Shown here in pieces: positions 7,737 to 15,327 of a stretch of 37,921 nucleotides of DNA. The translations under genes were made by a program, and so were the position numbers. The number at the start of each line of letters is the position of its first letter. Positions within the stretch are counted from its first letter, which is position 1. Location of the stretch: the NCBI GenBank assembly GCA_910589635.1, contig CAJUTD010000021.1:988-38908 (forward strand), given 5' to 3'. Under the pieces are notes generated by a model. The model was not told the DNA's origin, did not search any database, and was given only the letters and a program-made list of their open reading frames with translations. This DNA is from an uncultured Lachnospiraceae bacterium. Its GTDB lineage: Bacteria; Bacillota; Clostridia; Lachnospirales; Lachnospiraceae.

Positions 7737-8027
7737 ATGGATATGACAAGCAAACAACGCGCTTATCTAAAAAGTCTTGCCACCAATATGGATTCCATTT
7801 TCCAAGTTGGGAAGGCAAGTTTGACACCGGAAATCATAACGGCAGTGGATGAAGCGCTTGAAAAGCGGGAATTGATTAAAATTTCTGTGCTGAAGAATTG
7901 TTTTGACGACCCCCACGAACTGGCAAATACAATTGCCTCTAGAACACGTTCGCAGGTAGTACATGTAATTGGAAAGAAGATTGTACTTTATCGTCCTTCA
8001 AAGAAAAATCCCAAAATTCAATTATAG
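7737..8027 (+). CDS. yhbY: YhbY-type RNA-binding ribosome assembly protein (CRM domain)
   Basis: A 96-residue single CRM-domain protein that binds pre-50S particles. It starts MDMTSKQRAYLKSLATNM and contains FQVGKASLTPEII, the family's GxxGxT-like RNA-binding loop, and ends with IGKKIVLYRPSKKN. Of two close ATGs (7737 and 7743) I chose 7737, because GAAAGGA at 7719-7725 is 11 bases away. It normally follows obgE directly; here the repeat element lies between them. Confidence 0.92.
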   Translation: MDMTSKQRAYLKSLATNMDSIFQVGKASLTPEIITAVDEALEKRELIKISVLKNCFDDPHELANTIASRTRSQVVHVIGKKIVLYRPSKKNPKIQL

Positions 8028-8043
8028 GGCAAGGAACATGAAA

Positions 8044-8685
8044 ATGGAAACAAAACATAACGGGGACAGCGACAGTACGTTGAGGCGGATTGGAATTTTA
8101 GGAGGCGCCTTCAATCCTATTCATAACGGTCATTTGATGATTGCAAAAAGCGCCAGAGAACAATTCGCATTAGATCGCATATTGTTCATTCCAACAGGAC
8201 ATTCGCCTCGAAAACACAAACAGAAAATTACAGATAGCGTTCACCGCTGTGCGATGATAGCTATGGCAATCTCAGATAATGACTGTTTTGTTCTGGATGA
8301 AATAGAGGTTCATTCTCCTGAGATTAGCTATACTTACCGTACAATAGAGAAATTAAAAGAAAAATATATTTCTATTGAATTGTTTTTTATTTTAGGCGCT
8401 GATTCCCTGTTTGACTTTGAATCCTGGCGCAATCCAGAGTTGATTCTCAAAAACTGTAATATTTTGGCTGCTTACCGGAAACATCAGCTCCAAGAAAAGT
8501 TTTTCCATCAAATTTCATATTTAAACAAGAAATACCCGGATAAAATCTTTCCTTTAGATACGCCAGTCTTGGAGATTTCTTCGCAGGAAATTCGCCAAAG
8601 AGTGAAAGAAGGAAGAACAATTGAACATTTAGTTCCAGAATCAGTAGCAGCATACATAGAACAAAATAAATTATATTTAGATTAA
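8044..8685 (+). CDS. nadD: Nicotinate-nucleotide adenylyltransferase
   Basis: This enzyme transfers AMP from ATP to nicotinate mononucleotide, making deamido-NAD in NAD synthesis. The nucleotidyltransferase motif is GILGGAFNPIHNGHL near the N-terminus and the C-terminal signature is EISSQEIRQRVKEG. About 213 residues is normal. AAGGA at 8031-8035 is 8 bases before the ATG at 8044; an ATG at 8038 is too close to it. The gene lies between yhbY and yqeK, as in many Firmicutes. Confidence 0.95.
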   Translation: METKHNGDSDSTLRRIGILGGAFNPIHNGHLMIAKSAREQFALDRILFIPTGHSPRKHKQKITDSVHRCAMIAMAISDNDCFVLDEIEVHSPEISYTYRTIEKLKEKYISIELFFILGADSLFDFESWRNPELILKNCNILAAYRKHQLQEKFFHQISYLNKKYPDKIFPLDTPVLEISSQEIRQRVKEGRTIEHLVPESVAAYIEQNKLYLD

Positions 8686-8708
8686 ATATTAAAGGTGTCG
8701 AGGAGCAA

Positions 8709-9323
8709 ATGGAATATAATAAAATTGAAAAGAAATTGAAAAAAGAAATGGATAAAGAACGTTATGCACATACGCAGGGCGTCATGTATACAGCTGCTGC
8801 TCTGGCGATGGCATACCAGGCGAATATTGAGCAGGCAATGTATGCGGGGCTGCTCCATGATTGTGCTAAGTGTATTCCCAATAAAAAGAAATTAAAGTTA
8901 TGCGAGGAATATGATATTCCCATTCGCACCTCGGAACGCCGTTGCCCATTTTTACTTCATGCTAAACTAGGAGCTTATTTTGCAGAACATAAATATGAAG
9001 TGAGCGACCCCATAATTCTTCATGCAATTCAAGTGCATACAACCGGGGAACCTCACATGAATACGTTAGATAAAATTATTTATATTGCCGACTATATCGA
9101 ACCAAACAGAGAAAATGCGCCGAATCTTCCGGAAATTAGAAAAATAGCTTTTGAAGATTTAGATAGAGCCATGTTACAGATTCTAAGCGATACTTTGTCT
9201 TATCTGAGAGCAAAAGGCGGTGAGTTGGACCCTCTAACTGTACAGACATTTGATTATTATCGTGAGCAGCAGGTCACTAACAGAAAAGCCTTTCGTATTT
9301 CTGGAAAAACAAGCCGCTTATAA
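8709..9323 (+). CDS. yqeK: HD-domain Ap4A hydrolase YqeK
   Basis: A metal-dependent HD-domain hydrolase of 204 residues. YqeK homologues split diadenosine tetraphosphate symmetrically into two ADP. The metal ligands are visible as His in YAHTQGV, His-Asp in GLLHDCAK, His in LLHAKLGA, His in ILHAIQVHTTG and Asp in IYIADYIEP. AGGAG lies just before the ATG. It sits directly between nadD and rsfS, the standard arrangement in Firmicutes. Confidence 0.93.
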   Translation: MEYNKIEKKLKKEMDKERYAHTQGVMYTAAALAMAYQANIEQAMYAGLLHDCAKCIPNKKKLKLCEEYDIPIRTSERRCPFLLHAKLGAYFAEHKYEVSDPIILHAIQVHTTGEPHMNTLDKIIYIADYIEPNRENAPNLPEIRKIAFEDLDRAMLQILSDTLSYLRAKGGELDPLTVQTFDYYREQQVTNRKAFRISGKTSRL

Positions 9324-9360
9324 ATATAAATAACAAACTTTGAAAAAGGAGTAAACTATT

Positions 9361-9714
9361 ATGGATATATCACGTGAAATGGCAAAAACGGCATGTCATG
9401 CGTTGAGCGAAAAGAAAGCCGAGGACTTGCGGGTAATTGAGATTAGTGAAATTTCACCGCTTGCAGACTATTTTATCATTGCAACCGGCTCTAACACTAA
9501 CCAGATTCAGGCCATGGTAGATGCGGTAGACGAAGCATTAACAAAAGCGGACCATCCGGTGAAACAAATTGAGGGAAACCGCAATTCCAGCTGGGTTCTG
9601 ATGGATTATGGAGATATCATTGTCCATATATTCTCTCAAGAAGATCGTCTATTTTACAATTTAGAAAAAATATGGACAGATGGTAAAAGAATAGAAGTGG
9701 AAGACTTAGCATAG
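9361..9714 (+). CDS. rsfS: Ribosomal silencing factor RsfS
   Basis: RsfS binds L14 on the 50S subunit and blocks subunit joining when nutrients are low. The 117-residue protein has the family motifs DLRVIEISEISPLADYFII, ATGSN and SSWVLMDYGDIIVHIF. AAAAAGGAG precedes the ATG. It is the last gene of the operon and is followed by a strong hairpin. Confidence 0.95.
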   Translation: MDISREMAKTACHALSEKKAEDLRVIEISEISPLADYFIIATGSNTNQIQAMVDAVDEALTKADHPVKQIEGNRNSSWVLMDYGDIIVHIFSQEDRLFYNLEKIWTDGKRIEVEDLA

Positions 9715-9734
9715 CGCGGGTTTCCCATATGCTG

Positions 9735-9805
9735 ACAGCCACAATACAGACAATAAGAAAATTCATTCCAGAAGTTTCCCGATTGTTTGTGTTGTGGCTG
9801 TTTTA
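9735..9805 (+). terminator. Long-stem terminator between rsfS and lexA
   Basis: Positions 9735-9754 pair with 9782-9801 over 20 bp; the only two non-Watson-Crick pairs are G-U in the + strand RNA. The loop is 27 bases and TTTTA follows. It ends the rsfS operon and lies between convergent genes, so it may also act on lexA transcripts. Confidence 0.75.
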
Positions 9806-9821
9806 TGAAATGGAACATACA

Positions 9822-10436
9822 TTAGAAAAAGCGAAATACGCCAAAAACCTTGCCCAACACAGTGCAATCCTCTACAATAATCGGTTCCATGTTGTCATTC
9901 TCCGGTTGTAAACGGTAATGGTCCTTTTCCTTATAAAAAGTCTTCACTGTGGCTGAATCATCAACTAGCGCTACAACCATATCACCGTCTGATGCCGTAG
10001 ATTGTTTCTGTACTAGAATATTATCACCATCAAAAATCCCCGCATTAATCATACTTTCCCCTTTGACCTTGAGCATAAAAGTTTCCTCATTAGGCATATA
10101 TTCTGCCGGAATCGGAAAATATGTCTCAACATTCTCAACCGCCAGTAACGGCTCCCCAGCAGCTACGCGTCCAAGAAGAGGAACATTCACGACTTCTCGA
10201 CGGCTCAAGTTAAAAGTATCGTCAATGATTTCAATGGCCCTGGGTTTCGTCGGATCCCGGCGGATATATCCGTTCTTCTCTAGTGTCTCCAGGTGAGAAT
10301 GTACCGAAGAAGTAGACTTGAGGTGGACGGCCTCACAGATGTCCCTTACAGAAGGCGGATAACCTCGGTTCAAAATTTCACTCTTGATGTATTCCAGAAT
10401 CTCCTTCTGTTTATCACTTATCTTTCCATATGCCAT
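9822..10436 (-). CDS. lexA: LexA repressor
   Basis: The SOS repressor, 204 residues. The N-terminal winged-helix DNA-binding domain (GYPPSVRDICEAVHLKSTSS) is followed by the self-cleavage site Ala93-Gly94 (RVAAGEPL) and the catalytic dyad Ser128 (VKGESMINAG) and Lys165 (ATVKTFY). RecA-DNA filaments would trigger its autocleavage. It is divergent from a LysM protein gene, with LexA-box-like sites between them, so it probably controls both. Its own promoter fits TTGCAT-17-TATGAT. Confidence 0.97.
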   Translation of the reverse strand: MAYGKISDKQKEILEYIKSEILNRGYPPSVRDICEAVHLKSTSSVHSHLETLEKNGYIRRDPTKPRAIEIIDDTFNLSRREVVNVPLLGRVAAGEPLLAVENVETYFPIPAEYMPNEETFMLKVKGESMINAGIFDGDNILVQKQSTASDGDMVVALVDDSATVKTFYKEKDHYRLQPENDNMEPIIVEDCTVLGKVFGVFRFF

Positions 10437-10551
10437 GATTCTACCTCCTGCCTATCTTATCAATTTATAAAAACACTTATTGAATGACTAAAGTATAACA
10501 AGTCTACGACGAATAAATCGTTGCAGTACTTTAAAATTCTATATTGTAACT

Positions 10552-10580
10552 ATCATAACACAAGTCTCTTAAAAATGCAA
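10552..10580 (-). promoter_or_regulatory. Candidate lexA promoter
   Basis: On the minus strand TTGCAT (10575-10580) and TATGAT (10552-10557) are exactly 17 bases apart. A LexA-box-like sequence at 10592-10603 lies about 11 bases upstream of the -35. Confidence 0.5.
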
Positions 10581-10591
10581 ACACATATTCC

Positions 10592-10603
10592 GAAAATTTG
10601 TTC
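10592..10603. promoter_or_regulatory. LexA-box-like site 1
   Basis: GAAAATTTGTTC matches the Gram-positive LexA consensus GAAC-N4-GTTC in all but one position. It lies between the divergent lexA and LysM-gene promoters. Confidence 0.55.
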
Positions 10604-10613
10604 TGTAATTGTA

Positions 10614-10642
10614 TTGACAAATATCTGTTCGCACTATATAAT
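10614..10642 (+). promoter_or_regulatory. Consensus promoter of the LysM (YneA-like) gene
   Basis: A perfect -35 TTGACA (10614-10619), a 17-base spacer and a perfect -10 TATAAT (10637-10642). Two LexA-box-like sites begin only 6 bases downstream, covering the transcription start. A full-strength promoter under tight repression is typical of SOS genes. Confidence 0.8.
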
Positions 10643-10647
10643 TTTGT

Positions 10648-10672
10648 AAACAGATGTTCGGAATGTGTGTTC
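10648..10672. promoter_or_regulatory. Tandem LexA-box-like sites 2 and 3
   Basis: AAACAGATGTTC at 10648-10659 and GAATGTGTGTTC at 10661-10672 each fit GAAC-N4-GTTC with one or two mismatches, with the GTTC half perfect. Their centres are 13 bases apart, just downstream of the -10. A weaker half-site, ATCTGTTCG, is at 10623-10631. Confidence 0.65.
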
Positions 10673-10694
10673 GCATTTTAGGGAGGAGAAGATT

Positions 10695-11033
10695 ATGATT
10701 TGTAAACGGTTTCAGACATATGCCGTACAAATGACACAGCAACTTTTAATTATTTTTATTTTAACGGCCTTGTTCTGTACTATCATGGGGATAAGCTCCC
10801 TTGGGGGCAGTAGTTCCAAGGCTTCTTTGGACAAGAATTATAAATATTATACGAGTGTTGAGGTTAAGAATGGAGATACTCTCTTGGATATCGCATCAGA
10901 ATATGCTACAGAAGAGTACGGCAGTTTGCATGAATATGTGGCAGAAGTAAAAGAATTAAATGGATTGCGTAGCGATTATATCCGTTCAGGCCAGTCTCTA
11001 ATTGTTCCATATTATTCAGCAGAATTAAAATGA
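10695..11033 (+). CDS. Membrane-anchored LysM protein, YneA-like SOS division inhibitor candidate
   Basis: A 112-residue protein with one N-terminal membrane segment (about residues 16-36) and an outside LysM domain (about 52-107: YTSVEVKNGDTLLDIASEYA ... SGQSLIVPY), which binds peptidoglycan glycan strands. The start at 10695 has GGGAGGAG upstream. Its build, its divergent position next to lexA and the LexA-box-like sites on its promoter match YneA, the SOS cell-division inhibitor of Bacillus. The analogy rests on architecture and context, since the sequence outside LysM is too short and variable for a firm orthology call. Confidence 0.8.
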   Translation: MICKRFQTYAVQMTQQLLIIFILTALFCTIMGISSLGGSSSKASLDKNYKYYTSVEVKNGDTLLDIASEYATEEYGSLHEYVAEVKELNGLRSDYIRSGQSLIVPYYSAELK

Positions 11034-11078
11034 GGAAACCTTTTGGTACTACAAGAATACAAAATAGGAAAAGTCAAA
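11034..11078. mobile_element. Right-arm remnant of the structured repeat element
   Basis: The 18 bases at 11034-11051 (GGAAACCTTTTGGTACTA) are identical to 7652-7669 in copy 2. The similarity continues: AATAGGAAAAGTCAAA here against AATGGGGAAACTCAAA there, 13 of 16 positions. The match starts at the base after the LysM gene's stop codon. No left arm was found upstream, so this is a truncated copy. Confidence 0.6.
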
Positions 11079-11089
11079 CAGATATCATG

Positions 11090-11118
11090 TTGTGTTTTTC
11101 TAAAATTCATTTTATAAT
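11090..11118 (+). promoter_or_regulatory. Candidate plsC-dtd promoter
   Basis: TTGTGT (11090-11095) and a perfect TATAAT (11113-11118) are separated by 17 bases, 36 bases before the plsC start. Confidence 0.6.
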
Positions 11119-11154
11119 ATATCAGTAAGACATTTTTATCGTGGGAGAAAAGAA

Positions 11155-11865
11155 ATGTTTAAGCTGTTTTATGTAATATTTATGAATTTGTTTCGTGCGC
11201 CATATATGATACCTAAAATGAGATATCTGGCAAACCATCCTGAGAAATATTCTGAAAAAAAGCGATATGCCTTGGTCTGTCATGCGATATCGTTGATGAA
11301 AAGAACGGGAAGAATTCATACATTGATGTATGGCGAAGAAAATTTGCCTAAAGAAGGAGGGTATATTATGTACCCCAACCACCAAGGCAAATATGATGCC
11401 CTGGGAATTATTTCAACACATAGCAAACCCTGTTCTTTTGTAATGGATAAAGTAAAATCAAAAATGGTATTGGTGAATGAGATTGTCGATTTGGTACAAG
11501 CGAAACGTTTGGATCGCCGTGACGTACGTCAGGCGATAACCGTATTGAATGAGGTTGCAGAAGAAGTGAAAGCAGGGCGAAAATTTATCATATTTCCAGA
11601 GGGAGAATATGTTTTCAATAATAAGAACAAAATGATGCCATTTAAAGCCGGCTGTTTCAAATGCGCTTTGAAATCAAAAGTTCCCATTGTTCCAGTAGCC
11701 CTGATTGATTCCTATAAAGTATTTAACAGTTACACACTTGGCAGAGTTACCACTCAGGTTCATTACCTAAAACCAATATTATATGAGGAATATAGGAATT
11801 TAAAAACCATAGAAATTGCCAAAATTGTGCAGGCAAGGATACGTGAGGTGATTGAAAATATATGA
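11155..11865 (+). CDS. plsC: 1-acyl-sn-glycerol-3-phosphate acyltransferase (PlsC family)
   Basis: A membrane-associated acyltransferase of 236 residues that would acylate lysophosphatidic acid in phospholipid synthesis. The catalytic H-x4-D motif is present as NHQGKYD, followed by the substrate-binding FPEGEYVF and the VPIVPVALID block. The N-terminal MFKLFYVIFMNLFRAPYM is a hydrophobic membrane-associating segment. GGGAG lies upstream of the ATG. The stop overlaps the start of dtd (ATGA), so the pair is translationally coupled. The exact acyl acceptor cannot be read from sequence. Confidence 0.9.
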   Translation: MFKLFYVIFMNLFRAPYMIPKMRYLANHPEKYSEKKRYALVCHAISLMKRTGRIHTLMYGEENLPKEGGYIMYPNHQGKYDALGIISTHSKPCSFVMDKVKSKMVLVNEIVDLVQAKRLDRRDVRQAITVLNEVAEEVKAGRKFIIFPEGEYVFNNKNKMMPFKAGCFKCALKSKVPIVPVALIDSYKVFNSYTLGRVTTQVHYLKPILYEEYRNLKTIEIAKIVQARIREVIENI

Positions 11866-12311
11866 AATTTCTAATACAACGAGTCAACCAGGCCTCTGTT
11901 TCTACAGAAGAACAGACGATAGGTAAAATAGGCAAGGGTTTCCTTGTATTTATTGGCATCAGCCAGGAAGATACGCAGGAAATTGCAGACAAAATGATAC
12001 GCAAACTGCTGGGAATGCGAATATTTGAGGATGAAAACGGTAAGACAAATCTGTCTCTTGCAGATGTTGCAGGTGAATTGTTATTAATTTCACAATTTAC
12101 GCTATATGCAGACTGTAAAAAAGGCAATCGCCCTTCATTTATAAAAGCTGGGAATCCAGAACTCGCTGAGAATTTATATGAATACATTGTTTCAGAATGC
12201 AAAAAGAAAATTCCTATTGTTCAGACCGGTTCCTTTGGTGCAGATATGGATGTTGCTTTATTAAACGATGGACCTTTTACCATTATTCTGGATTCCAGTG
12301 AGATTTTCTGA
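11862..12311 (+). CDS. dtd: D-aminoacyl-tRNA deacylase
   Basis: This enzyme hydrolyses D-amino acids from mischarged tRNA, protecting translation. The 149-residue protein has the two family signatures, SQFTLYADCKKGNRPSF and NDGPFTI, the latter carrying the Gly-Pro motif that enforces chirality. It overlaps plsC by four bases (ATGA). Confidence 0.96.
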   Translation: MKFLIQRVNQASVSTEEQTIGKIGKGFLVFIGISQEDTQEIADKMIRKLLGMRIFEDENGKTNLSLADVAGELLLISQFTLYADCKKGNRPSFIKAGNPELAENLYEYIVSECKKKIPIVQTGSFGADMDVALLNDGPFTIILDSSEIF

Positions 12312-12436
12312 CAGATATTTTTAATTGTAATTTATAAATATGTTGCATAATACCAACTTATAATTTGATAATGTTAGCTGCAACACATAGTTTTGTTATA
12401 AGCAGTCTATAGGAAGAGTGTTATATGAGCTAAATA

Positions 12437-12472
12437 TATCAGTTCGCGAAATGTTGATTTTACGAACTGATA
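12437..12472. repeat. Perfect 10-bp inverted repeat upstream of the recombinase promoter
   Basis: TATCAGTTCG (12437-12446) and CGAACTGATA (12463-12472) are perfect inverted copies with a 16-base spacer, ending 7 bases before a -35 element. It could be an operator, an activator site or a recombination site; the sequence does not decide. The rest of the 248-base gap holds only the promoter and a short TTTCTT/AAGAAA hairpin in the leader. Confidence 0.6.
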
Positions 12473-12479
12473 AGGTATC

Positions 12480-12508
12480 TTTACACCTGAACTTGATTTT
12501 ATTATAAT
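12480..12508 (+). promoter_or_regulatory. Candidate promoter of the tyrosine recombinase gene
   Basis: TTTACA (12480-12485) and TATAAT (12503-12508) with a 17-base spacer. It directly follows the inverted repeat at 12437-12472. Confidence 0.6.
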
Positions 12509-12559
12509 GGTTATTAGGAGTTTCTTGTTCAAGAAAGAATTCCCAAAAGGAGTTTTCAT

Positions 12560-13621
12560 ATGGATTACGTTGAACAAATCAATTTAGAAAATAAGAGGAA
12601 ATTGCAGGTTCTATTAAAAGAACTTCCCAAATTCTGCAATGAGTTTTTTCGTTATCTGGACACCAGGAATACATCATCCAGGACAAGGCTGTCCTATGCC
12701 TATGATATGCGGTTGTTCTTTGAATTTATCCGTGAGAATAATCCTGTCTATGGGAAAATGGACATGCATGACATTCCCTTAAAGGTTTTGGATGAGTTGA
12801 CGCCGGTAGACATTGAAGAATATCTGGCTTATCTTTCCTACTATGAGAAAAAGTCAGGGCAGGCAGTTACCAATGGTGAAAAGGGAAAGTCTCGCAAACT
12901 TTCTGCAATTCGTACAATGTACAATTACTACTTTAAAAAGGAATTTATCAAAACGAACGCGCCTTCTATGATAGAGACGCCCAAAAAACACAAAGACAAT
13001 ATTATCCATTTGGATAAAGATGAAGTTGCGGAATTGATTGCCACGGTTGAAAACGGCAGTTCCCTGACGCCGAGGCAGCTCGCGGCCCATCAGAAGACAA
13101 AATACCGAGATATTGCCATTCTCACATTGTTATTGGGCACGGGAATCCGTGTTTCAGAGTGTGTGGGATTAGACGTTGCGGATGTTAGCTTTAAAAATAA
13201 TGGTATGCGCGTTGTGCGCAAGGGGGGCAATGAATCTACGGTTTATTTTGGAGAGGAAGTTGCCGGTGCGCTCTGGGACTATCTGGAACTTGAACGACCT
13301 TTGCTGGCAGAGAAAGCGCCTGCCGAGCAGGAAAATGCTCTTTTTCTATCGTTGAAATACAGCCGTCTTACTACGCGTGCCGTGGAAAAACTCGTCAAGA
13401 AATACACTGGCGCTGCCAATATTACCAAAAAAATTACGCCCCATAAATTGCGTAGCACTTATGGAACGAATCTGTATAAAGAAACTGGAGATATTTATTT
13501 GGTTGCAGATGCGCTTGGGCACAAAAGTGTAGAGACTACCCGCCAGCACTATGCTGCCATTGACGATGAACGGCGAAAGCTGGCGGGGAAATTCTCAGGA
13601 AGCATCTTTCGGGAAGATTAA
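12560..13621 (+). CDS. XerS/XerC-like tyrosine recombinase
   Basis: A 353-residue tyrosine site-specific recombinase. An N-terminal SAM-like core-binding domain (about residues 25-130) precedes the catalytic domain with all six active residues visible: Arg197 (GTGIRVSE), Lys221 (RKGG), His295 and Arg298 (PHKLRST), His321 (LGHKS) and nucleophile Tyr331 (RQHYAAI). Length and the long insert before the catalytic domain resemble XerS, the single-recombinase dimer-resolution system of streptococci, more than classical XerC/XerD. AAAAGGAG precedes the ATG. There is no phage or transposon cargo nearby, so a chromosomal housekeeping role is more likely than element mobility, but the target site is unknown. 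Confidence 0.85.
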   Translation: MDYVEQINLENKRKLQVLLKELPKFCNEFFRYLDTRNTSSRTRLSYAYDMRLFFEFIRENNPVYGKMDMHDIPLKVLDELTPVDIEEYLAYLSYYEKKSGQAVTNGEKGKSRKLSAIRTMYNYYFKKEFIKTNAPSMIETPKKHKDNIIHLDKDEVAELIATVENGSSLTPRQLAAHQKTKYRDIAILTLLLGTGIRVSECVGLDVADVSFKNNGMRVVRKGGNESTVYFGEEVAGALWDYLELERPLLAEKAPAEQENALFLSLKYSRLTTRAVEKLVKKYTGAANITKKITPHKLRSTYGTNLYKETGDIYLVADALGHKSVETTRQHYAAIDDERRKLAGKFSGSIFRED

Positions 13622-13629
13622 TACATATC

Positions 13630-13650
13630 CCGTTGCTTACAGCGGTTTTT
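13630..13650 (+). terminator. Rho-independent terminator of the recombinase gene
   Basis: CCGTTG-CTTA-CAGCGG (one G-U pair) followed by TTTTTATTT. The T-run touches the end of the convergent gene. Confidence 0.75.
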
Positions 13651-14278
13651 ATTTCTTTACATGTTTTATATCCATATAATGCATAATCATATCACAGCAG
13701 CCTTCAAAGCCGAGCTGGCTGCTGTCCAGCGTCAGATGGTAGCTTCTGGAGTCGCCCCATTTTTTGCTGGAATAATAATTATAATAGCTGGCACGTTTCT
13801 TATCCGTCTTGCGAATCATGTCTGCTGCTTTTTCTTTCGACACCTTAAATTTTTCCATGATATGATTGATTCGGAAATCTAAATCAGCATGGATAAAGAC
13901 GCTCAGACAGTTTGGATGGTTTGCCAATGCATAATCTGCACATCTTCCGACGATAATGCAGGATTCTTTGTCTGCAAGATTCTTGATTGTCTCAAACTGA
14001 GCGAGAAATACTTTGTGGTTCAGCGGCATATCTAAAAATGGAGCCGATGTATAGCCGTTGACAGAGTAAGTGTCCATTACCAAGGAATACAGGAAACTGC
14101 TCGTAGGCTTTTCATCATGATTTTCAAATATTTCTTGGCAAAGCCCACTCTCCTTCGCCGCCAAAGATAATAATTCCTTGTCATAACATTTCACGTTTAA
14201 CCGTTCGGAAAGCATTCGTCCGACATCCATTCCGCCGCTGCCAAATTCTCTGCCGATTGTAATTACAAACTTATCCAT
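13649..14278 (-). CDS. Cytidylate-kinase-like P-loop kinase
   Basis: A 209-residue P-loop kinase of the cytidylate-kinase-like family found in Firmicutes and Bacteroidetes. The nucleotide-binding loop is ITIGREFGSGG at the N-terminus; CIIVGRCADYAL and the lid-like RKTDKKRASYYNYY follow. Canonical CMP kinase has the same GREFGSGG-type loop, but the central CMP-binding region differs, so the substrate is uncertain. It has its own candidate promoter and converges on the recombinase gene. Start supported by GGTGG upstream. Confidence 0.8.
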   Translation of the reverse strand: MDKFVITIGREFGSGGMDVGRMLSERLNVKCYDKELLSLAAKESGLCQEIFENHDEKPTSSFLYSLVMDTYSVNGYTSAPFLDMPLNHKVFLAQFETIKNLADKESCIIVGRCADYALANHPNCLSVFIHADLDFRINHIMEKFKVSKEKAADMIRKTDKKRASYYNYYSSKKWGDSRSYHLTLDSSQLGFEGCCDMIMHYMDIKHVKK

Positions 14279-14316
14279 AAGATTACCACCTTTCCCTTAC
14301 AATATATTATTATTAT

Positions 14317-14345
14317 AGTATATTTTCTTTAAAATGTATATACAA
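14317..14345 (-). promoter_or_regulatory. Candidate promoter of the cytidylate-kinase-like gene
   Basis: On the minus strand TTGTAT (14340-14345) and TATACT (14317-14322) are 17 bases apart, in the AT-rich gap after the pseudouridine synthase gene. Confidence 0.5.
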
Positions 14346-14348
14346 TTT

Positions 14349-15272
14349 TCAAAGTGGTTTTGTAAGCAGAGACTTAAAGTATTCAGGAAGTGGAGCTTCT
14401 ATTTCCAGATATGTTCCAGTAGTTGGATGAAGGAAGCCAATGACAGCGGCATGTAAAGTCTGTCCTTGCAGTTTCCAGGGACTTTTACCATTCCCATACA
14501 CAAAATCGCCAAGAAGCGGATGTCCTATGCTTGCCATGTGTACTCGAATCTGGTGTGTCCGCCCTGTTTCCAATACAAATTCCATCAAAGTATGGTTCTT
14601 AAACCGCTCTAATACACGATAATGTGTAACTGCTGGTTTCCCGCCGCGTACATTGACAGCCATTTTCTTGCGTTCTGCGGGGTGCCTGCCAATCGTACCC
14701 TCAACGACGCCGCTATCTATTTTGACAATGCCTTTGACAATGCCAAGATAACGTCTGGTAACAGAATGCTCCTTGATTTGCTCTGCAATTTTCACATGTG
14801 CATTGTCATTCTTACAGACAATCAGCGCACCTGTCGTGTCCATATCAATGCGGTGGACAATTCCCGGACGGATTTCACCGTTAATTCCGGAAAGGCTGTC
14901 TTTGCAGTGGTACATCACTGCGTTGACTAGTGTACCCGAATAATGTCCAGCCGAAGGATGGACCACCATGCCCTTGGGCTTGTTCACAACTAGCACGTCA
15001 TCATCTTCATATAAAATGTCCAAAGGAATATTTTCCGGTAAAATAGCAATTTCCTGCGCTTTGGGAATCGTAACAGAAAGCAAATCTCCGTCACTTACAT
15101 TGTAATTTCCCTTTTTAGGAATACCGTTTACTAAAATATGCCCATCTTTAATCAACTTTTGAAAAAAAGACCGCGAGAGTTCTGGATAAAGGCTGGATAA
15201 TGCTTTATCCAGCCTCTCTCCCGCCTGTTCAATAGATAGCTCAAATTCCTGTGTAATACCCTTGGAATCCAT
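14349..15272 (-). CDS. rluD: RluA/RluD-family 23S rRNA pseudouridine synthase
   Basis: This isomerises specific uridines in 23S rRNA to pseudouridine. The N-terminal S4 RNA-binding domain (GERLDKALSSLYPELSRSFF) is followed by the catalytic domain with the aspartate motif in HRIDMDTTGALIV and GRTHQIRVHMASIGHPLLGD. The start at 15272 has GGAGG 8 bases upstream; the longer version from 15299 would place the ribosome-binding site inside the gene. It lies downstream of lspA, its usual partner in Firmicutes. The exact uridine targets are not readable from sequence. Confidence 0.92.
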   Translation of the reverse strand: MDSKGITQEFELSIEQAGERLDKALSSLYPELSRSFFQKLIKDGHILVNGIPKKGNYNVSDGDLLSVTIPKAQEIAILPENIPLDILYEDDDVLVVNKPKGMVVHPSAGHYSGTLVNAVMYHCKDSLSGINGEIRPGIVHRIDMDTTGALIVCKNDNAHVKIAEQIKEHSVTRRYLGIVKGIVKIDSGVVEGTIGRHPAERKKMAVNVRGGKPAVTHYRVLERFKNHTLMEFVLETGRTHQIRVHMASIGHPLLGDFVYGNGKSPWKLQGQTLHAAVIGFLHPTTGTYLEIEAPLPEYFKSLLTKPL

Positions 15273-15327
15273 GATAACTGCCTCCAAATTACATGCCATG
15301 AAACCTTGTTTATCTGCTTTGCGCTTT

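Noticed and set aside
9729..9911. Short plus-strand frame after rsfS
   Set aside because: It covers the terminator hairpin and the 3' end of lexA; no ribosome-binding site.
12560..13621. Recombinase gene as evidence of an integrated element
   Set aside because: No attachment-site duplications, phage or cargo genes are nearby and the flanking genes are core; a XerS-like housekeeping role fits better.
13661..13882. 73-codon hydrophobic plus-strand frame
   Set aside because: It is antisense to the cytidylate-kinase-like gene and has no start signals.
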